Shown: positions 42,666 to 51,640, counted from the stretch's first letter. The stretch: DNA of 64,000 bases from Priestia taiwanensis (GCF_014638355.1 NZ_BMFK01000001.1:883160-947159); one strand, 5' to 3'. Notes: generated by a model from the sequence alone, not told the origin. A program made the numbers and translations.

Positions 42666-43103
42666 TCAAGAACAAATTGCTCTCTCCATATGTTTATATA
42701 CATGCTTCATGCTATCAAATAACCACGGTGGCGATTTTGGATGAGACAAAATCTCATCTATTGTCATCCAGTGTACAGCATCTACTTCGTCTACTGCCTT
42801 CACGTATGCTTTTCCTTCTTTATATGTACAAAGAAAAATAACGTTTAGGACATGTTCTCCTCTATCTGTTATGAACGTGGTGTTATGAATATATTGCATA
42901 TCATCATGAACAAGTACACCAACTTCTTCATACACTTCTCGCTTTACCGTTTCTTCTAAAAGATTCATTGTGTTACCTTGTTTTTCAACCGTACCTCCAA
43001 CTAATGACAGCAAGCCACCCGCATGTTCTTCTTTCGTACTTCGTCTAATAATTAACCACTTTCCTTCATGGTGAATAGCTGCATCTACATTTATTACATA
43101 CAT
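42666..43103 (-). CDS. Nudix hydrolase
   Basis: A 145-residue Nudix protein hydrolysing a nucleoside-diphosphate-linked compound. The Nudix box is GGTVEKQGNTMNLLEETVKR with REVYEEVGV following, including the metal-binding glutamates, though the spacing between its halves is slightly long. It overlaps the upstream phosphatase gene by 10 bp and belongs to the same operon as it and probably the methyltransferase gene. Confidence 0.88.
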   Translation of the reverse strand: MYVINVDAAIHHEGKWLIIRRSTKEEHAGGLLSLVGGTVEKQGNTMNLLEETVKREVYEEVGVLVHDDMQYIHNTTFITDRGEHVLNVIFLCTYKEGKAYVKAVDEVDAVHWMTIDEILSHPKSPPWLFDSMKHVYKHMERAICS

Positions 43104-43660
43104 TCAGGTACCTCCTTCCATAAACATGAAATCGTAGCTTGTCCATCTGTCGCTATACAAACTTCATATATATCGGGATTGCTTAATTTACTCCATTCTT
43201 CATAACCGAATCGATTATCGAAATACTTTAACAACAATGTCAGAAGATTCCCATGTGTAACAAGAAGAATAGTCTCTGCTGAACTAGTCTTCTCTTCTTG
43301 TATCACCGCAACAGCTCTCTCCATTGTTTCTCGCGAAGATTCGCCACCATGAAAGGAAAGGTCTAAATCGATAAATGTCTGTGCTAATAGTTCCTGCCAA
43401 TTATTAAGAGAAGTATCGGATAATACACGTTCTCCTAATCGTTCATCTATATGTATTAGTGTATCAATGTGTTTGGCGAATGGCTCAATCGACTCAATTG
43501 CCCTTTTATAGTGACTAGAGACAATTTTGTCAATGTGATACTCACTAGCTAATAAATAATCTTTTAACAAAAGAGCTTGTCTTTCTCCTTTATTTGTTAA
43601 TGGTGCCTCTATTTCTTGTCCTGTTGCTTGGCAATGTCTTATAAGGATAAATCGTTTCAT
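43094..43660 (-). CDS. histidine phosphatase superfamily protein
   Basis: A 188-residue phosphoglycerate-mutase-like phosphatase. The active histidine is in FILIRHCQATG, Arg in VSSHYKRAIES and the second His in TILLVTHGNLLTLLL. It overlaps the Nudix gene by 10 bp and lies 11 bp after the methyltransferase gene, so the three form one operon. It is a distant paralogue of the phosphatase at 25018; substrate unknown. Confidence 0.87.
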   Translation of the reverse strand: MKRFILIRHCQATGQEIEAPLTNKGERQALLLKDYLLASEYHIDKIVSSHYKRAIESIEPFAKHIDTLIHIDERLGERVLSDTSLNNWQELLAQTFIDLDLSFHGGESSRETMERAVAVIQEEKTSSAETILLVTHGNLLTLLLKYFDNRFGYEEWSKLSNPDIYEVCIATDGQATISCLWKEVPECM

Positions 43661-43671
43661 TTATATCCCTC

Positions 43672-44226
43672 CTATTTAACCGCATCGACAATTAGTGAAA
43701 CAAAAACTAACTTTCCATCTTGATTTCGTTGATCAAATCTCTTCGAACGGTAAATAAGCCCGGCTTTCTCGTCCCATTCATTGTAATGAAACTGTCCGTC
43801 CTCATCACAATATTCTAGTGCATTCACATGGAATCCTGCCTCTTCAAACATCGATGTAATCGTATGAATGTTATGAACGATTTTATGACTAGCTGCTGGG
43901 TGATCCGCTGGTCCTGGCCCACCTATTTGTACCATGTTCTGGTATGCTTCATCTCGGAAAAAAGCATCTGGTACAGCACAACGTATATAGCCACCTGGTT
44001 TCAAAAATTCATAGCAAACTTTGGCTGCTTCTACACCCTTTTTGTAGGTTAAATGCTCCCATACATGTTCCGCTAAAATAGCAGTTATTGTATTAGGTTC
44101 AAACTTTCCTTCCCAGTCATCTCGTTTTAATAAATCAAGTTCTGTTTCCTCTGTTTGTATCCATGTTGGATTGTTGTTATAACCGCCGGCACCAATAACA
44201 ATTTTGATATCTTTTTTCGTAAACAC
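43672..44226 (-). CDS. SAM-dependent methyltransferase-like protein
   Basis: A 184-residue predicted methyltransferase with a minimal Rossmann domain: IKIVIGAGGYN at the N-terminus, AILAEHVWEHL in the middle and FLKPGGYIRCAVPD after it, the COG4627-type pattern. First gene of the operon with the phosphatase and Nudix genes. The substrate is unknown; the N-terminal SAM loop (GAGG) is short. Confidence 0.8.
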   Translation of the reverse strand: MFTKKDIKIVIGAGGYNNNPTWIQTEETELDLLKRDDWEGKFEPNTITAILAEHVWEHLTYKKGVEAAKVCYEFLKPGGYIRCAVPDAFFRDEAYQNMVQIGGPGPADHPAASHKIVHNIHTITSMFEEAGFHVNALEYCDEDGQFHYNEWDEKAGLIYRSKRFDQRNQDGKLVFVSLIVDAVK

Positions 44227-44320
44227 AGTAATTTCATCCTTCCTTTTTATTGAACTCTAGATAATTTTACCATTTTTCTTAAAATTCAACTAATTACCAG
44301 GTGTTTTTTTGTGATATACA

Positions 44321-44360
44321 AAAATCCTTCCTTTGATATCAATCAAAGGAAGGATTTTAT
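44321..44360. terminator. 17-bp perfect hairpin terminator
   Basis: Arms AAAATCCTTCCTTTGAT and its exact complement with a 4-nt loop, between the deacetylase gene and the methyltransferase gene. Confidence 0.85.
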
Positions 44361-44433
44361 TGCTTTATCTAATAGAACAAATAAATGGGTCTCATAATAA
44401 ATTAAATACGGTACATCAAATTTTAACTGTATT

Positions 44434-45288
44434 TTATAAGCGCTCGTCATTTTGGAAGTTAAGGCTGAAATGCTTATTTTCATTGTATGCGACAAACTGA
44501 TAACCTTTTTCTTTGTAGTAATTAATAATTGCCGGCAGTGCTTCTAATGTTTGAGACTGTTCATGCATTAGAACTACTTCGACGTTTCTTATTGGAGCTT
44601 CTTTGACCTTTTGGATAACTTTATCTGGTTTACCTCTTAATCTCCAATCTTCCGTATCTAACGTCCAATCCCAAACTTTCAATCCAGCTTCAGCAGTTTG
44701 ATTACGAATTTCTTTGTTCTTTAAACCTGGTGCCGTACCATAAGGTGCACGAACTAGCTTAGGGTTCGTATTTGTAATATTCCGAATCAAGTCTATTGCT
44801 TCTACCATTTCAGGTACGAATTGCTTATTCGTATATAATTTACGACTATCATGTGTCATGCTATGGGCACCTAGATAATGCCCCTCTTCTACTACTCGCT
44901 TTACGTTTTCATGATAACCTGGATTCTTCAGATTACTTCCTTGCATAAAAAATGTAGCTTTAGCACCATGTTCCTTCAATATATCTAGAAATCGACCTGT
45001 TAACGAACTTGGTCCATCATCAAATGTTAAATACACTACTTTCCCACTTTGTCCTGCAGTAGTTGTATTATTATTTGTTCTTTCTTGTTCATTTGACGTA
45101 TCTTCTGTGCCCTTCGTTTGATTCTTTTCTTCTACTATTTCTGTCGTTGCTTCAGCACTTTCTTTCGTAACTGTCTCTGTAAACGTTTCCACTAAAAGAG
45201 GTGTTACAAATGCAGCAACTAACACAAAGCATAATACAATGAGAAAACTAAACAACTTCTGCTTCTTTTTAGATTTATTCACCCTCAT
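44434..45288 (-). CDS. polysaccharide deacetylase, copy 1
   Basis: A 284-residue membrane-anchored NodB-domain enzyme, probably a peptidoglycan or cell-wall sugar N-deacetylase. It has an N-terminal membrane helix (FSFLIVLCFVLVAAFVTPLL), a low-complexity linker rich in Thr/Glu/Asn (about 45-80), then the NodB domain with TFDDGP (metal and catalytic Asp), HSMTHDS (metal His pair), VRAPYGTAPG and VLMHEQSQT. It is a close paralogue of the gene at 54459-55281. The promoter shares the TCTGCA-N22-TANNNT architecture of the two-component regulon. Confidence 0.9.
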   Translation of the reverse strand: MRVNKSKKKQKLFSFLIVLCFVLVAAFVTPLLVETFTETVTKESAEATTEIVEEKNQTKGTEDTSNEQERTNNNTTTAGQSGKVVYLTFDDGPSSLTGRFLDILKEHGAKATFFMQGSNLKNPGYHENVKRVVEEGHYLGAHSMTHDSRKLYTNKQFVPEMVEAIDLIRNITNTNPKLVRAPYGTAPGLKNKEIRNQTAEAGLKVWDWTLDTEDWRLRGKPDKVIQKVKEAPIRNVEVVLMHEQSQTLEALPAIINYYKEKGYQFVAYNENKHFSLNFQNDERL

Positions 45289-45333
45289 ATGTCCTTCCTA
45301 TTCCCTTCCTCTTTTATCTTTTAGACAATTAAT

Positions 45334-45378
45334 AAGTTAATAGAAAGATATAAAGATGAAATGCAGATAGCGTCGAAA
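45334..45378 (-). promoter_or_regulatory. regulon promoter of deacetylase copy 1
   Basis: Minus strand: TTTCGA (45373-45378), 11 bp in phase to TCTGCA (45362-45367), 22 bp, then -10 TAACTT (45334-45339). No -35 hexamer at 17 bp. Same layout as the other five module promoters. Confidence 0.75.
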
Positions 45379-45469
45379 TTAATTGAAGAATACATTATCC
45401 TCACACAAAAAACGATCATTTCTGGCTTGAATGATATAGATACTGGAAAAACAGCCTGAGAAACTAATA

Positions 45470-45507
45470 AAAACCCTGATTATTTTATATAATAATCAAG
45501 GCTTTTT
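45470..45507 (-). terminator. terminator of aguA
   Basis: Stem CCTTGATTATT / AATAATCAGGG followed by TTTTTATT on the minus strand. Confidence 0.85.
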
Positions 45508-45543
45508 CACGAATATTTCACGAACAATTACTAGAATGTTAGT

Positions 45544-46590
45544 CTACTTAATATGCTGTTGTGTCACGCAATGAATCATACCACCGTATGCATATAATTT
45601 ACTTACATTAATACCGACAATTCTCCTCCCTGGAAATTGCCCTTCAATAATTTGTAATGCTAACTTGTCATGTTCATCATCATATACAGGAACTAATACA
45701 ACTTCGTTTCCGATATAAAAATTCAAATATGAACCTTTACAACCTGCTTCTTTAACATCTTTTCGCGTTAACGGTACTGGAATAAGTTGAAATGGTTTTC
45801 CATCCGTATTTCTTGCTTGTTGTAATTCTTGATAATGCTTTTCATGTGCTTCTAAAAGGTATGCTTCACTTTCTCCAAATGGATCGTACTCATAGAGAAT
45901 TGTATTCTCATTGGTGAAACGTGCTGCACCGTCAATATGAAAATCCGTATCTTCATCATAGTTATCTTCTCCGCGTAAGCCAGTTATCCATATAAAGTTC
46001 GTTACGCCTAAATATTTGGTTAACGCACGCTCAATTTCTTCCTGACTAAGCGTCGGGTTGCGGTTCTCATTTATAATAGAAGATTTCGCAGCCATTAACG
46101 TACCTTGACCGTTTACTTCTATTCCTCCACCTTCTAGACAAATATCTACGTCCACTTTTGAAATCTTATAATTCTCACTGATTTTATTTGGAACGATGAT
46201 ATCATTTGCATGAGGATATTTATCCCCCCAACCATTGAAAATCCAATGTGTTAATGTTAGATTCCCTTCTTTATCTTTCACAAAAATAGGACCATTATCT
46301 CGTATCCACACATCGTCTGCTTCGTGAATCAAGAAATCAATCTTCGTTAAATCTACCTTCTCTTCCTTTAACCTTAATTGAACATATTCTTTTTCTTCAT
46401 TATCACATACAACAATATGCACATTTTCTCCGTAATGAAGCTCCTTCGCCATTGATACCCAAATGTCATTTAATTTGGCTTTGTATCCTTCGCCTCTATG
46501 GGTTTTATCATGAGGCCATTGAAGCCAAGTCCCTTCATGTTCTTCCCATTCTGCCGGCATATGAAACTTAATATTTTCTGTACTTCCCAT
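45544..46590 (-). CDS. aguA: agmatine deiminase
   Basis: A 348-residue member of the PAD/agmatine deiminase family, converting agmatine to N-carbamoylputrescine. Signature blocks: MPAEWEEHEGTWLQWPH, DDVWIRDNGPIFV, DICLEGGGIEVNG, TDFHIDGAARF (catalytic His) and GGMIHCVTQQ (catalytic Cys near the C-terminus). The ATG follows GGGGG. Its promoter is of the MerR type with a 19-bp spacer and shares the dyad found before the amidohydrolase gene. Confidence 0.93.
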   Translation of the reverse strand: MGSTENIKFHMPAEWEEHEGTWLQWPHDKTHRGEGYKAKLNDIWVSMAKELHYGENVHIVVCDNEEKEYVQLRLKEEKVDLTKIDFLIHEADDVWIRDNGPIFVKDKEGNLTLTHWIFNGWGDKYPHANDIIVPNKISENYKISKVDVDICLEGGGIEVNGQGTLMAAKSSIINENRNPTLSQEEIERALTKYLGVTNFIWITGLRGEDNYDEDTDFHIDGAARFTNENTILYEYDPFGESEAYLLEAHEKHYQELQQARNTDGKPFQLIPVPLTRKDVKEAGCKGSYLNFYIGNEVVLVPVYDDEHDKLALQIIEGQFPGRRIVGINVSKLYAYGGMIHCVTQQHIK

Positions 46591-46621
46591 ACATATTTCC
46601 CCCTTCTACGACTGTAAGTCC

Positions 46622-46652
46622 ATTCTAGATGTTGACACTATGTCAAGGTCAA
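46622..46652 (-). promoter_or_regulatory. MerR-type promoter of aguA
   Basis: On the minus strand TTGACC (46647-46652), a 19-bp spacer and TAGAAT (46622-46627). The spacer contains the perfect dyad TTGACA-TAG-TGTCAA. An over-long spacer with a central dyad is the hallmark of MerR-family control. Confidence 0.85.
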
Positions 46653-46670
46653 CCAAAATCTCGAGAAAAC

Positions 46671-46713
46671 AAATAAAAAGGAATGTACTCTGTATCATAC
46701 AGAACACATTCCT
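46671..46713 (-). terminator. terminator of the amidohydrolase gene
   Basis: Stem GGAATGTGTTCTGTAT / ACAGAGTACATTCC with TTTTTATTT on the minus strand. Confidence 0.85.
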
Positions 46714-46724
46714 CGCAAGTCTAA

Positions 46725-48479
46725 CTATTTCCCCCTAGAGTAAACTACTTCTCCTTGTAAAATGGTCATTAACACTTTAGCATTCGGAATTTTTTCTTCT
46801 TTCATCTCCGTGATATCATCATCTAGGACTACAATATCAGCCGATTTGCCAACTTCAATGGAGCCTGTTATCTTGTCAAGACCTAATGATTTGGCTGGTT
46901 TGATTGTATAAGCATCAATAGCTGCATACACATCAGGTAAACCTTTCTCACCAAGGCTTAATGCATTCGAAATCGTAACTAGTGGGTTAAGTTCGTTAAC
47001 ATCCCAGTCACTGCTAAGCGATACATTTGCTCCTGTTTTCCAAACCTTTCCTAACGGCATCATGCGCTTCATTTGATTATTTGAAAAGTATTCGCTTGCC
47101 CAGCCTTGATTAGGATCCTCTGCAAAATCATGACCTACTTGGAAATCCGCACTAACGCCTAAAGTAGCAAAGCGCTTAATATCGCTATCTTCCACCATTT
47201 CTACGTGAGTAAGTGTATATGGACGAGTCGATCCAGCTTTCTTTGTTGCTTCAATCGCATTCAAACTCTCTCTTACGCCAGCATCCCCAATTGTATGAAT
47301 AAATGCCCCGTAGCCAATTTTATTAAGCTCTGCTAACCACCATTTCATTTTTTCTTCTGGAATATAGTTCAACCCATACGGATTTCCTGGGAACCACTCA
47401 AATTTATATTTATCTAAGGTTTTTGCTGTACTATTAATACTAATTCCATCGCTATACATTTTCACTTGATTAATAAGCATTCGAGACGATAAATCATCAT
47501 GCTTAATTTTGTTGAAATATTCCAGTTGTTCTGCTTCATTTACGTTCGGATATACCCAGGGACGAAGCACTACGCGCGATGTTAGCTTCCCTTCATCATA
47601 TACTTTGTCCCAAACGTCTAACCAACCTCGTTTCCAATAGAGACGACCGTCACCAACTGTCGTAATCCCATTCTTTGCAACTTCATCTAAACCATCCAGT
47701 AAACCTTCGTAATTTTTCTTAAATAGATCTGGTTGTGCGCTCCATGCTTTTTCCATCACAATATCGCCAGCTGCATCATAAAGAATTCCAAAAGGTTCTC
47801 CTGTTTCTGGATCCATAATAATTCTTCCACCTTGTGGATCTTTCGCACCTTTATTCAGTCCAGTTAGCTCAAGTGCTTTCGAGTTAACCCATACAGAGTG
47901 TGCGGTTCTTTCCATGATTACAACAGGATTATTTGGGAACATCTCATCCAAGAGTTGCAATGGAGTTTGATCTTCTGATGGTTTGTCCATATCTTTCAAT
48001 AAATTCTCTAAGCTAAATCCTGTACCGCTAATCCACTCTCCTGCTTTTACACCTTTCTGGCAATCCTTTAAATACGAACGTTGATCTTGTAACGAATCAT
48101 CTGGTGATACCTCACAGTTCCCCGCTGCTGGTGATTTCGCTTCAAATAAGTGATTATGATTATCTATAAAACCAGGAAGAACAAGATTACCTTTTAAGTC
48201 GATGACTTGGGTGCCTTTATTGATAAATTTTTCTACATCTTTGTTGGAACCAACAAATGTAATTTTCCCATCTTTTATTGCTATAGCTTCTACCATATCT
48301 TGTTTTTCATTAGACGTATAAATTGTGCCATTCTTAAACACGACATCTTCTGATAATTCATTAACAGGGACTGTACTGTTTTGTTTAGCGCCCCCTACTG
48401 TAGGCGTGCATGCTGAAACTACGATCATACTGAAAATCGTAAAAATAGACATTATTGCTTTTAAGGGAAATCTTTTCAT
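46725..48479 (-). CDS. exported amidohydrolase (YtcJ-like) lipoprotein
   Basis: A 584-residue metal-dependent amidohydrolase of the YtcJ/imidazolonepropionase-like type. It has a lipoprotein signal peptide with lipobox VVSAC, so it is probably anchored outside the cell. The domain shows NLVLPGFIDNHNHLFEA (metal His pair), FIHTIGDAGVRESLNAIE, THVEMVEDSDIKRFATLG and SLSSDWDVNELNPL (metal Asp). The substrate is unknown. The promoter is a MerR-type 19-bp-spacer promoter, near-identical to that of aguA, so both are probably induced together. Confidence 0.87.
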   Translation of the reverse strand: MKRFPLKAIMSIFTIFSMIVVSACTPTVGGAKQNSTVPVNELSEDVVFKNGTIYTSNEKQDMVEAIAIKDGKITFVGSNKDVEKFINKGTQVIDLKGNLVLPGFIDNHNHLFEAKSPAAGNCEVSPDDSLQDQRSYLKDCQKGVKAGEWISGTGFSLENLLKDMDKPSEDQTPLQLLDEMFPNNPVVIMERTAHSVWVNSKALELTGLNKGAKDPQGGRIIMDPETGEPFGILYDAAGDIVMEKAWSAQPDLFKKNYEGLLDGLDEVAKNGITTVGDGRLYWKRGWLDVWDKVYDEGKLTSRVVLRPWVYPNVNEAEQLEYFNKIKHDDLSSRMLINQVKMYSDGISINSTAKTLDKYKFEWFPGNPYGLNYIPEEKMKWWLAELNKIGYGAFIHTIGDAGVRESLNAIEATKKAGSTRPYTLTHVEMVEDSDIKRFATLGVSADFQVGHDFAEDPNQGWASEYFSNNQMKRMMPLGKVWKTGANVSLSSDWDVNELNPLVTISNALSLGEKGLPDVYAAIDAYTIKPAKSLGLDKITGSIEVGKSADIVVLDDDITEMKEEKIPNAKVLMTILQGEVVYSRGK

Positions 48480-48521
48480 GTTTTTTGCTCCTTCTATATA
48501 AGTTAAATTGCCCGTGAAGAT

Positions 48522-48552
48522 AGAATAAGCGTTAACATAGTGTCAAGGTCAA
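48522..48552 (-). promoter_or_regulatory. MerR-type promoter of the amidohydrolase gene
   Basis: On the minus strand TTGACC (48547-48552), a 19-bp spacer with TTGACACTATGTTAA, and TATTCT (48522-48527). It lies just after the merR stop codon and matches the aguA promoter at 46622. Confidence 0.85.
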
Positions 48553-48558
48553 CTAGTA

Positions 48559-49383
48559 TTATTGTTCTATGTTGATAACCGGAAAACAAATTTGCGTTAC
48601 ATACTCGTCTACTGAGCAATTACATTCAGATCCCTTTATATACACTTCGTACGGCGGAGTATCTACAAGATAGCCATTCTTTTCAATCCATTCTTCTAAT
48701 GCTATATAACCGTAACCAATAGAATCATAATTCCCGTAGTGTAAAGTCGTAACAACTTGGTGTTTCGCTACCGTCTTCATCTTCCACTCTTGTGATGTAC
48801 ATTCATTGTTTTCATAAATGATTGGAATTATTAATTCAATATCACTTTCGTTAGGAATATACTCTTCATCGTGAAAAATGGCAACTGGAGAACCTATTAT
48901 TTGAAAGGCATTCTCTTGAACTTTTTTATATAAGGACTCAAAATGAATGTCCATATCATGAATATTCATTTTGAATCGTTGAGTGATTACAGTTGCTTCA
49001 TTTCTCATTCCACTTAATATATCGTAAGCTCTATGTTGTTTTGGAATTAACTCCGTATTCGTATGTAGTATCTCCGTCATCTCAGAAATAATTTGCAAGT
49101 TCTGCTTCACTTCATGCGATAACTCTATAATTTGTGCTTGCATATGCCCGATAAATGTATCTTGATCGGATGAATGAAGAATGAGTTTGATTTTCGGGAG
49201 AGGAAATTTATATTCTCTTAGTTTCTTAACCCGTAGTGCCATTTCCAACTGACCTTGTTCGTAATATCTATATCCATTTATAGGGTCTACATATGCTGGT
49301 TTCAAAATTTCTTCTTTGTCGTAATGCCTCAACATACGAGTGCTCATTTTACAAATCCGTGAAAATTCAGTAATAGTGTACAT
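48559..49383 (-). CDS. MerR family regulator with GyrI-like effector domain
   Basis: A 274-residue regulator of the BmrR type. The N-terminal HTH reads TITEFSRICKMSTRMLRHYD, KEEILKPAYVDPINGYRYYE, then a coiled-coil (about 80-115). The C-terminal 150 residues form a GyrI/BmrR-like effector-binding domain (VAKHQVVTTLHYGNYDSIGY, ALEEWIEKNGY, YEVYIKG). The start is set at 49383, 7 nt after AAGGAG, rather than the ATG 6 bp upstream. Flanked by two agmatine-deiminase-family genes and the amidohydrolase, whose promoter it adjoins. Confidence 0.88.
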   Translation of the reverse strand: MYTITEFSRICKMSTRMLRHYDKEEILKPAYVDPINGYRYYEQGQLEMALRVKKLREYKFPLPKIKLILHSSDQDTFIGHMQAQIIELSHEVKQNLQIISEMTEILHTNTELIPKQHRAYDILSGMRNEATVITQRFKMNIHDMDIHFESLYKKVQENAFQIIGSPVAIFHDEEYIPNESDIELIIPIIYENNECTSQEWKMKTVAKHQVVTTLHYGNYDSIGYGYIALEEWIEKNGYLVDTPPYEVYIKGSECNCSVDEYVTQICFPVINIEQ

Positions 49384-49413
49384 ATACATACTCCTTAATT
49401 AACTATATTTACA

Positions 49414-49446
49414 ACGCTCACCTTCATAACAATGATGAAGGTGAGC
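49414..49446 (-). terminator. hairpin after the second agmatine deiminase-family gene
   Basis: Stem GCTCACCTTCAT / ATGAAGGTGAGC with a short loop between the deiminase and merR genes. It lacks a strong T run, so some read-through into merR is possible. Confidence 0.65.
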
Positions 49447-49459
49447 AACACTACCTGTA

Positions 49460-50437
49460 TTACTTCCAGTTAAAGAAATCCAAGATAGAAAATTTACTTT
49501 GTTTGCTACTCTTTCTTTTAAATTCATGAGGAAGCAAATGGGCAGGACAATACCATGTTAAGCAATTAATTGCTCCCCCCATCGTAGATAACTCTCCTAC
49601 ATGAACTTGAATCACGTGTTTATCCGTATGTTTTTGAATATATCGGAACACTTCTTGATCTGTAGGTAACCCAAACTTAGGTACATAGAGTGTATCGTCT
49701 GTTTCTAACATATTTATATATAACCCTTTAGCGGATGCTATCTCTTTGTCATATTGTCCTACTTCCGTATAAGAAGAAGGAACAATGATAAACTTCGCTT
49801 CCGGCATTTGCGCTCGAATAATTTCTTGAACACGATGCCTAAATTTCTTGTCTCCTAAAAAATCACTAATAAACATCGTATGTTCATCAATAAACTTAAT
49901 CATACCGTCCGCATGTCCAAGTACATCTCCTGGTTCGGCAGGAATGATAATGACACGTCTTACATCTAAATCCCATTTCATTTGCTCGATGATTTCTTTT
50001 TTTGTCCACTTAAAATTATCATCAAGTACACGATCCGTTACGATAACAGTATCTTTTCTATTCCAAATAAGATTTCCACCATCTAGTATTAGCGGAGACG
50101 TCGTATAGTTAAAATGATGTTTATTCAACCATTTATTGAATTGTTGGTGCAAGTATCTACTTTGACTTTTAGGTAAGTAATCTGGTTGATACTTAAATTT
50201 AACGAGGTGAGTTGTTGCAACTGGCGCAACATCTCTCAACCAAATATCATCATACTCAAAAGGGTTTGTATCAAAAGAGTATTCATCCACTGCTAAGGCG
50301 TTATGGTCATCAGTTAATCCTTTATTCTTATTCAGACTCTCATTAAAGTAAAGAATATCTTGATAAAACGGTCGATAGTAGTTATTTGATTTATTTGGTA
50401 ATGCAGTGAAAATGATTCCATTGTTTATTTGTTTCAT
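49460..50437 (-). CDS. agmatine deiminase family protein (PAD superfamily)
   Basis: A 325-residue guanidino-group deiminase relative, divergent from the enzyme at 45544. Conserved blocks: EYDDIWLRDVAPV, LILDGGNLIWNRKDTVIVTD, VLGHADGMIKFID (catalytic His-Asp) and MGGAINCLTWYCP (catalytic Cys). The start is ATG 50437 with AGGAAGAG upstream, not the ATG 33 bp earlier. All catalytic positions are present, so it is probably active on agmatine or a similar guanidino compound. It does not share the MerR-type promoter of its neighbours. Confidence 0.85.
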   Translation of the reverse strand: MKQINNGIIFTALPNKSNNYYRPFYQDILYFNESLNKNKGLTDDHNALAVDEYSFDTNPFEYDDIWLRDVAPVATTHLVKFKYQPDYLPKSQSRYLHQQFNKWLNKHHFNYTTSPLILDGGNLIWNRKDTVIVTDRVLDDNFKWTKKEIIEQMKWDLDVRRVIIIPAEPGDVLGHADGMIKFIDEHTMFISDFLGDKKFRHRVQEIIRAQMPEAKFIIVPSSYTEVGQYDKEIASAKGLYINMLETDDTLYVPKFGLPTDQEVFRYIQKHTDKHVIQVHVGELSTMGGAINCLTWYCPAHLLPHEFKRKSSKQSKFSILDFFNWK

Positions 50438-50683
50438 ATTATTTCTCTTCCTAACCTCACAGGTCATCAAGTTACATATAAGTCTTCCTCAATTCCCTTA
50501 TGACTATAGACTTTTTGAAACGTGCACATTTCATGACTGGATTATAGCACGAAGAAATTTTATATATTTATATAAAAAATATAAAGCCGTGGTTAAGCGA
50601 AAAATTCACTCTTGACAGGATTAGAAAAAAATTTGGATGAACAGATGCATGTCCCCCATAAATAGCTTAAGAGAGAAATAAAT

Positions 50684-50728
50684 AAAAAACACCTCTTCCT
50701 ACGATATAAATTCGAAAGAGGTGTTTAT
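50684..50728 (-). terminator. terminator of amidase copy 1
   Basis: Stem AACACCTCTTTC / GAAGAGGTGTT followed by TTTTTT on the minus strand. Confidence 0.85.
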
Positions 50729-50740
50729 TCTGAGTTAGTT

Positions 50741-51499
50741 TTAAGACTCGAAGTATTCAATAATACCTTCCACAATTCCTTTCTTAGATTTATCTTGAAA
50801 GGATGCTGAATTCATTCGTTTTTCATCATCTGCATTCGAAGTAAAACCTAATTCAAGTAATACAGCTGGTACAGTGCTTTCTCTCAATACCATATAATCA
50901 CTTTCTTTAACTCCACGATCTCGTGTCTTCACATCTTGTTTGAAAATTGCGTTTTGAATACATTCCGCTAATTTCTTATCTGACATCGATTTGTTTTTCC
51001 CATAATGAGTTGTTATTCCATGTACAGTCTTATCTTCAAATGCATCATGGTGGATGCTAATGAAAAGATCTGCGTCGTGTCCCTTAGCTAAGTCTATGCG
51101 AGCTTGTAATTCTGCTTTTGGATTCGTTCCTCCAAGTAAACTATTATTATCTTCCCTTGTCAAAATTACTTTCGCACCTGTTTTTACTTGTAACTCGTCC
51201 CTAATATTTTTGGCTACTTTTAAATTAAGCTCTTTTTCATTTGTCCCATGCACTAATCCTGTCGTCCCTCCATCTCTCCCACCGTGGCCAGGGTCTATCG
51301 CAATTGTTTTTCCTTCTAATAATACATCGCTTTTTTTTTCAATGTTATGAGATTCCTTTCTTGGCGATATACTATTTGAATTCTTATTAGATGATATATT
51401 CCCGGCATTTCTATCATCAGATGCTTGCCCCTCCAATAGTACTGTACCTACAATAAGCACGAATACGATAACGAATAAAACAGCTACTACTCTTTTCAT
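50741..51499 (-). CDS. N-acetylmuramoyl-L-alanine amidase (Amidase_3), copy 1
   Basis: A 252-residue exported or membrane-anchored zinc amidase that cleaves the lactyl-peptide bond of peptidoglycan. It has an N-terminal hydrophobic segment (VVAVLFVIVFVLIVGTVLLE), a short linker, then the catalytic domain: IAIDPGHGGRDGG (first zinc His), NEKELNLKVA (Glu), DLFISIHHDAFED (zinc His) and VLLELGFTSNADDE (catalytic Glu). It is a paralogue of the gene at 55565 and carries the shared two-component regulon promoter. Confidence 0.92.
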   Translation of the reverse strand: MKRVVAVLFVIVFVLIVGTVLLEGQASDDRNAGNISSNKNSNSISPRKESHNIEKKSDVLLEGKTIAIDPGHGGRDGGTTGLVHGTNEKELNLKVAKNIRDELQVKTGAKVILTREDNNSLLGGTNPKAELQARIDLAKGHDADLFISIHHDAFEDKTVHGITTHYGKNKSMSDKKLAECIQNAIFKQDVKTRDRGVKESDYMVLRESTVPAVLLELGFTSNADDEKRMNSASFQDKSKKGIVEGIIEYFES

Positions 51500-51543
51500 T
51501 TTTCACGCCCCCTATACGATTAGCTAGCAGTTGTATAGGGACT

Positions 51544-51588
51544 ATGTTAATGAAGCACGATAAATATAAAATGCAGATGAAATCGAAA
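51544..51588 (-). promoter_or_regulatory. regulon promoter of amidase copy 1
   Basis: Minus strand: TTTCGA (51583-51588), 11 bp in phase to TCTGCA (51572-51577), 22 bp, -10 TAACAT (51544-51549). No -35 hexamer. Confidence 0.75.
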
Positions 51589-51602
51589 TAATTTAAAGAA
51601 AA

Positions 51603-51640
51603 CAAAAACGTGTAGAAATAAAATTTCTACACGTTTTTGT
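51603..51640 (-). terminator. terminator overlapping the 3' end of kinase copy 1
   Basis: Perfect stem AAAAACGTGTAGAAAT / ATTTCTACACGTTTTT. The last codons of the kinase (Lys-Asn-Val-stop) lie in its 5' arm. Confidence 0.9.
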
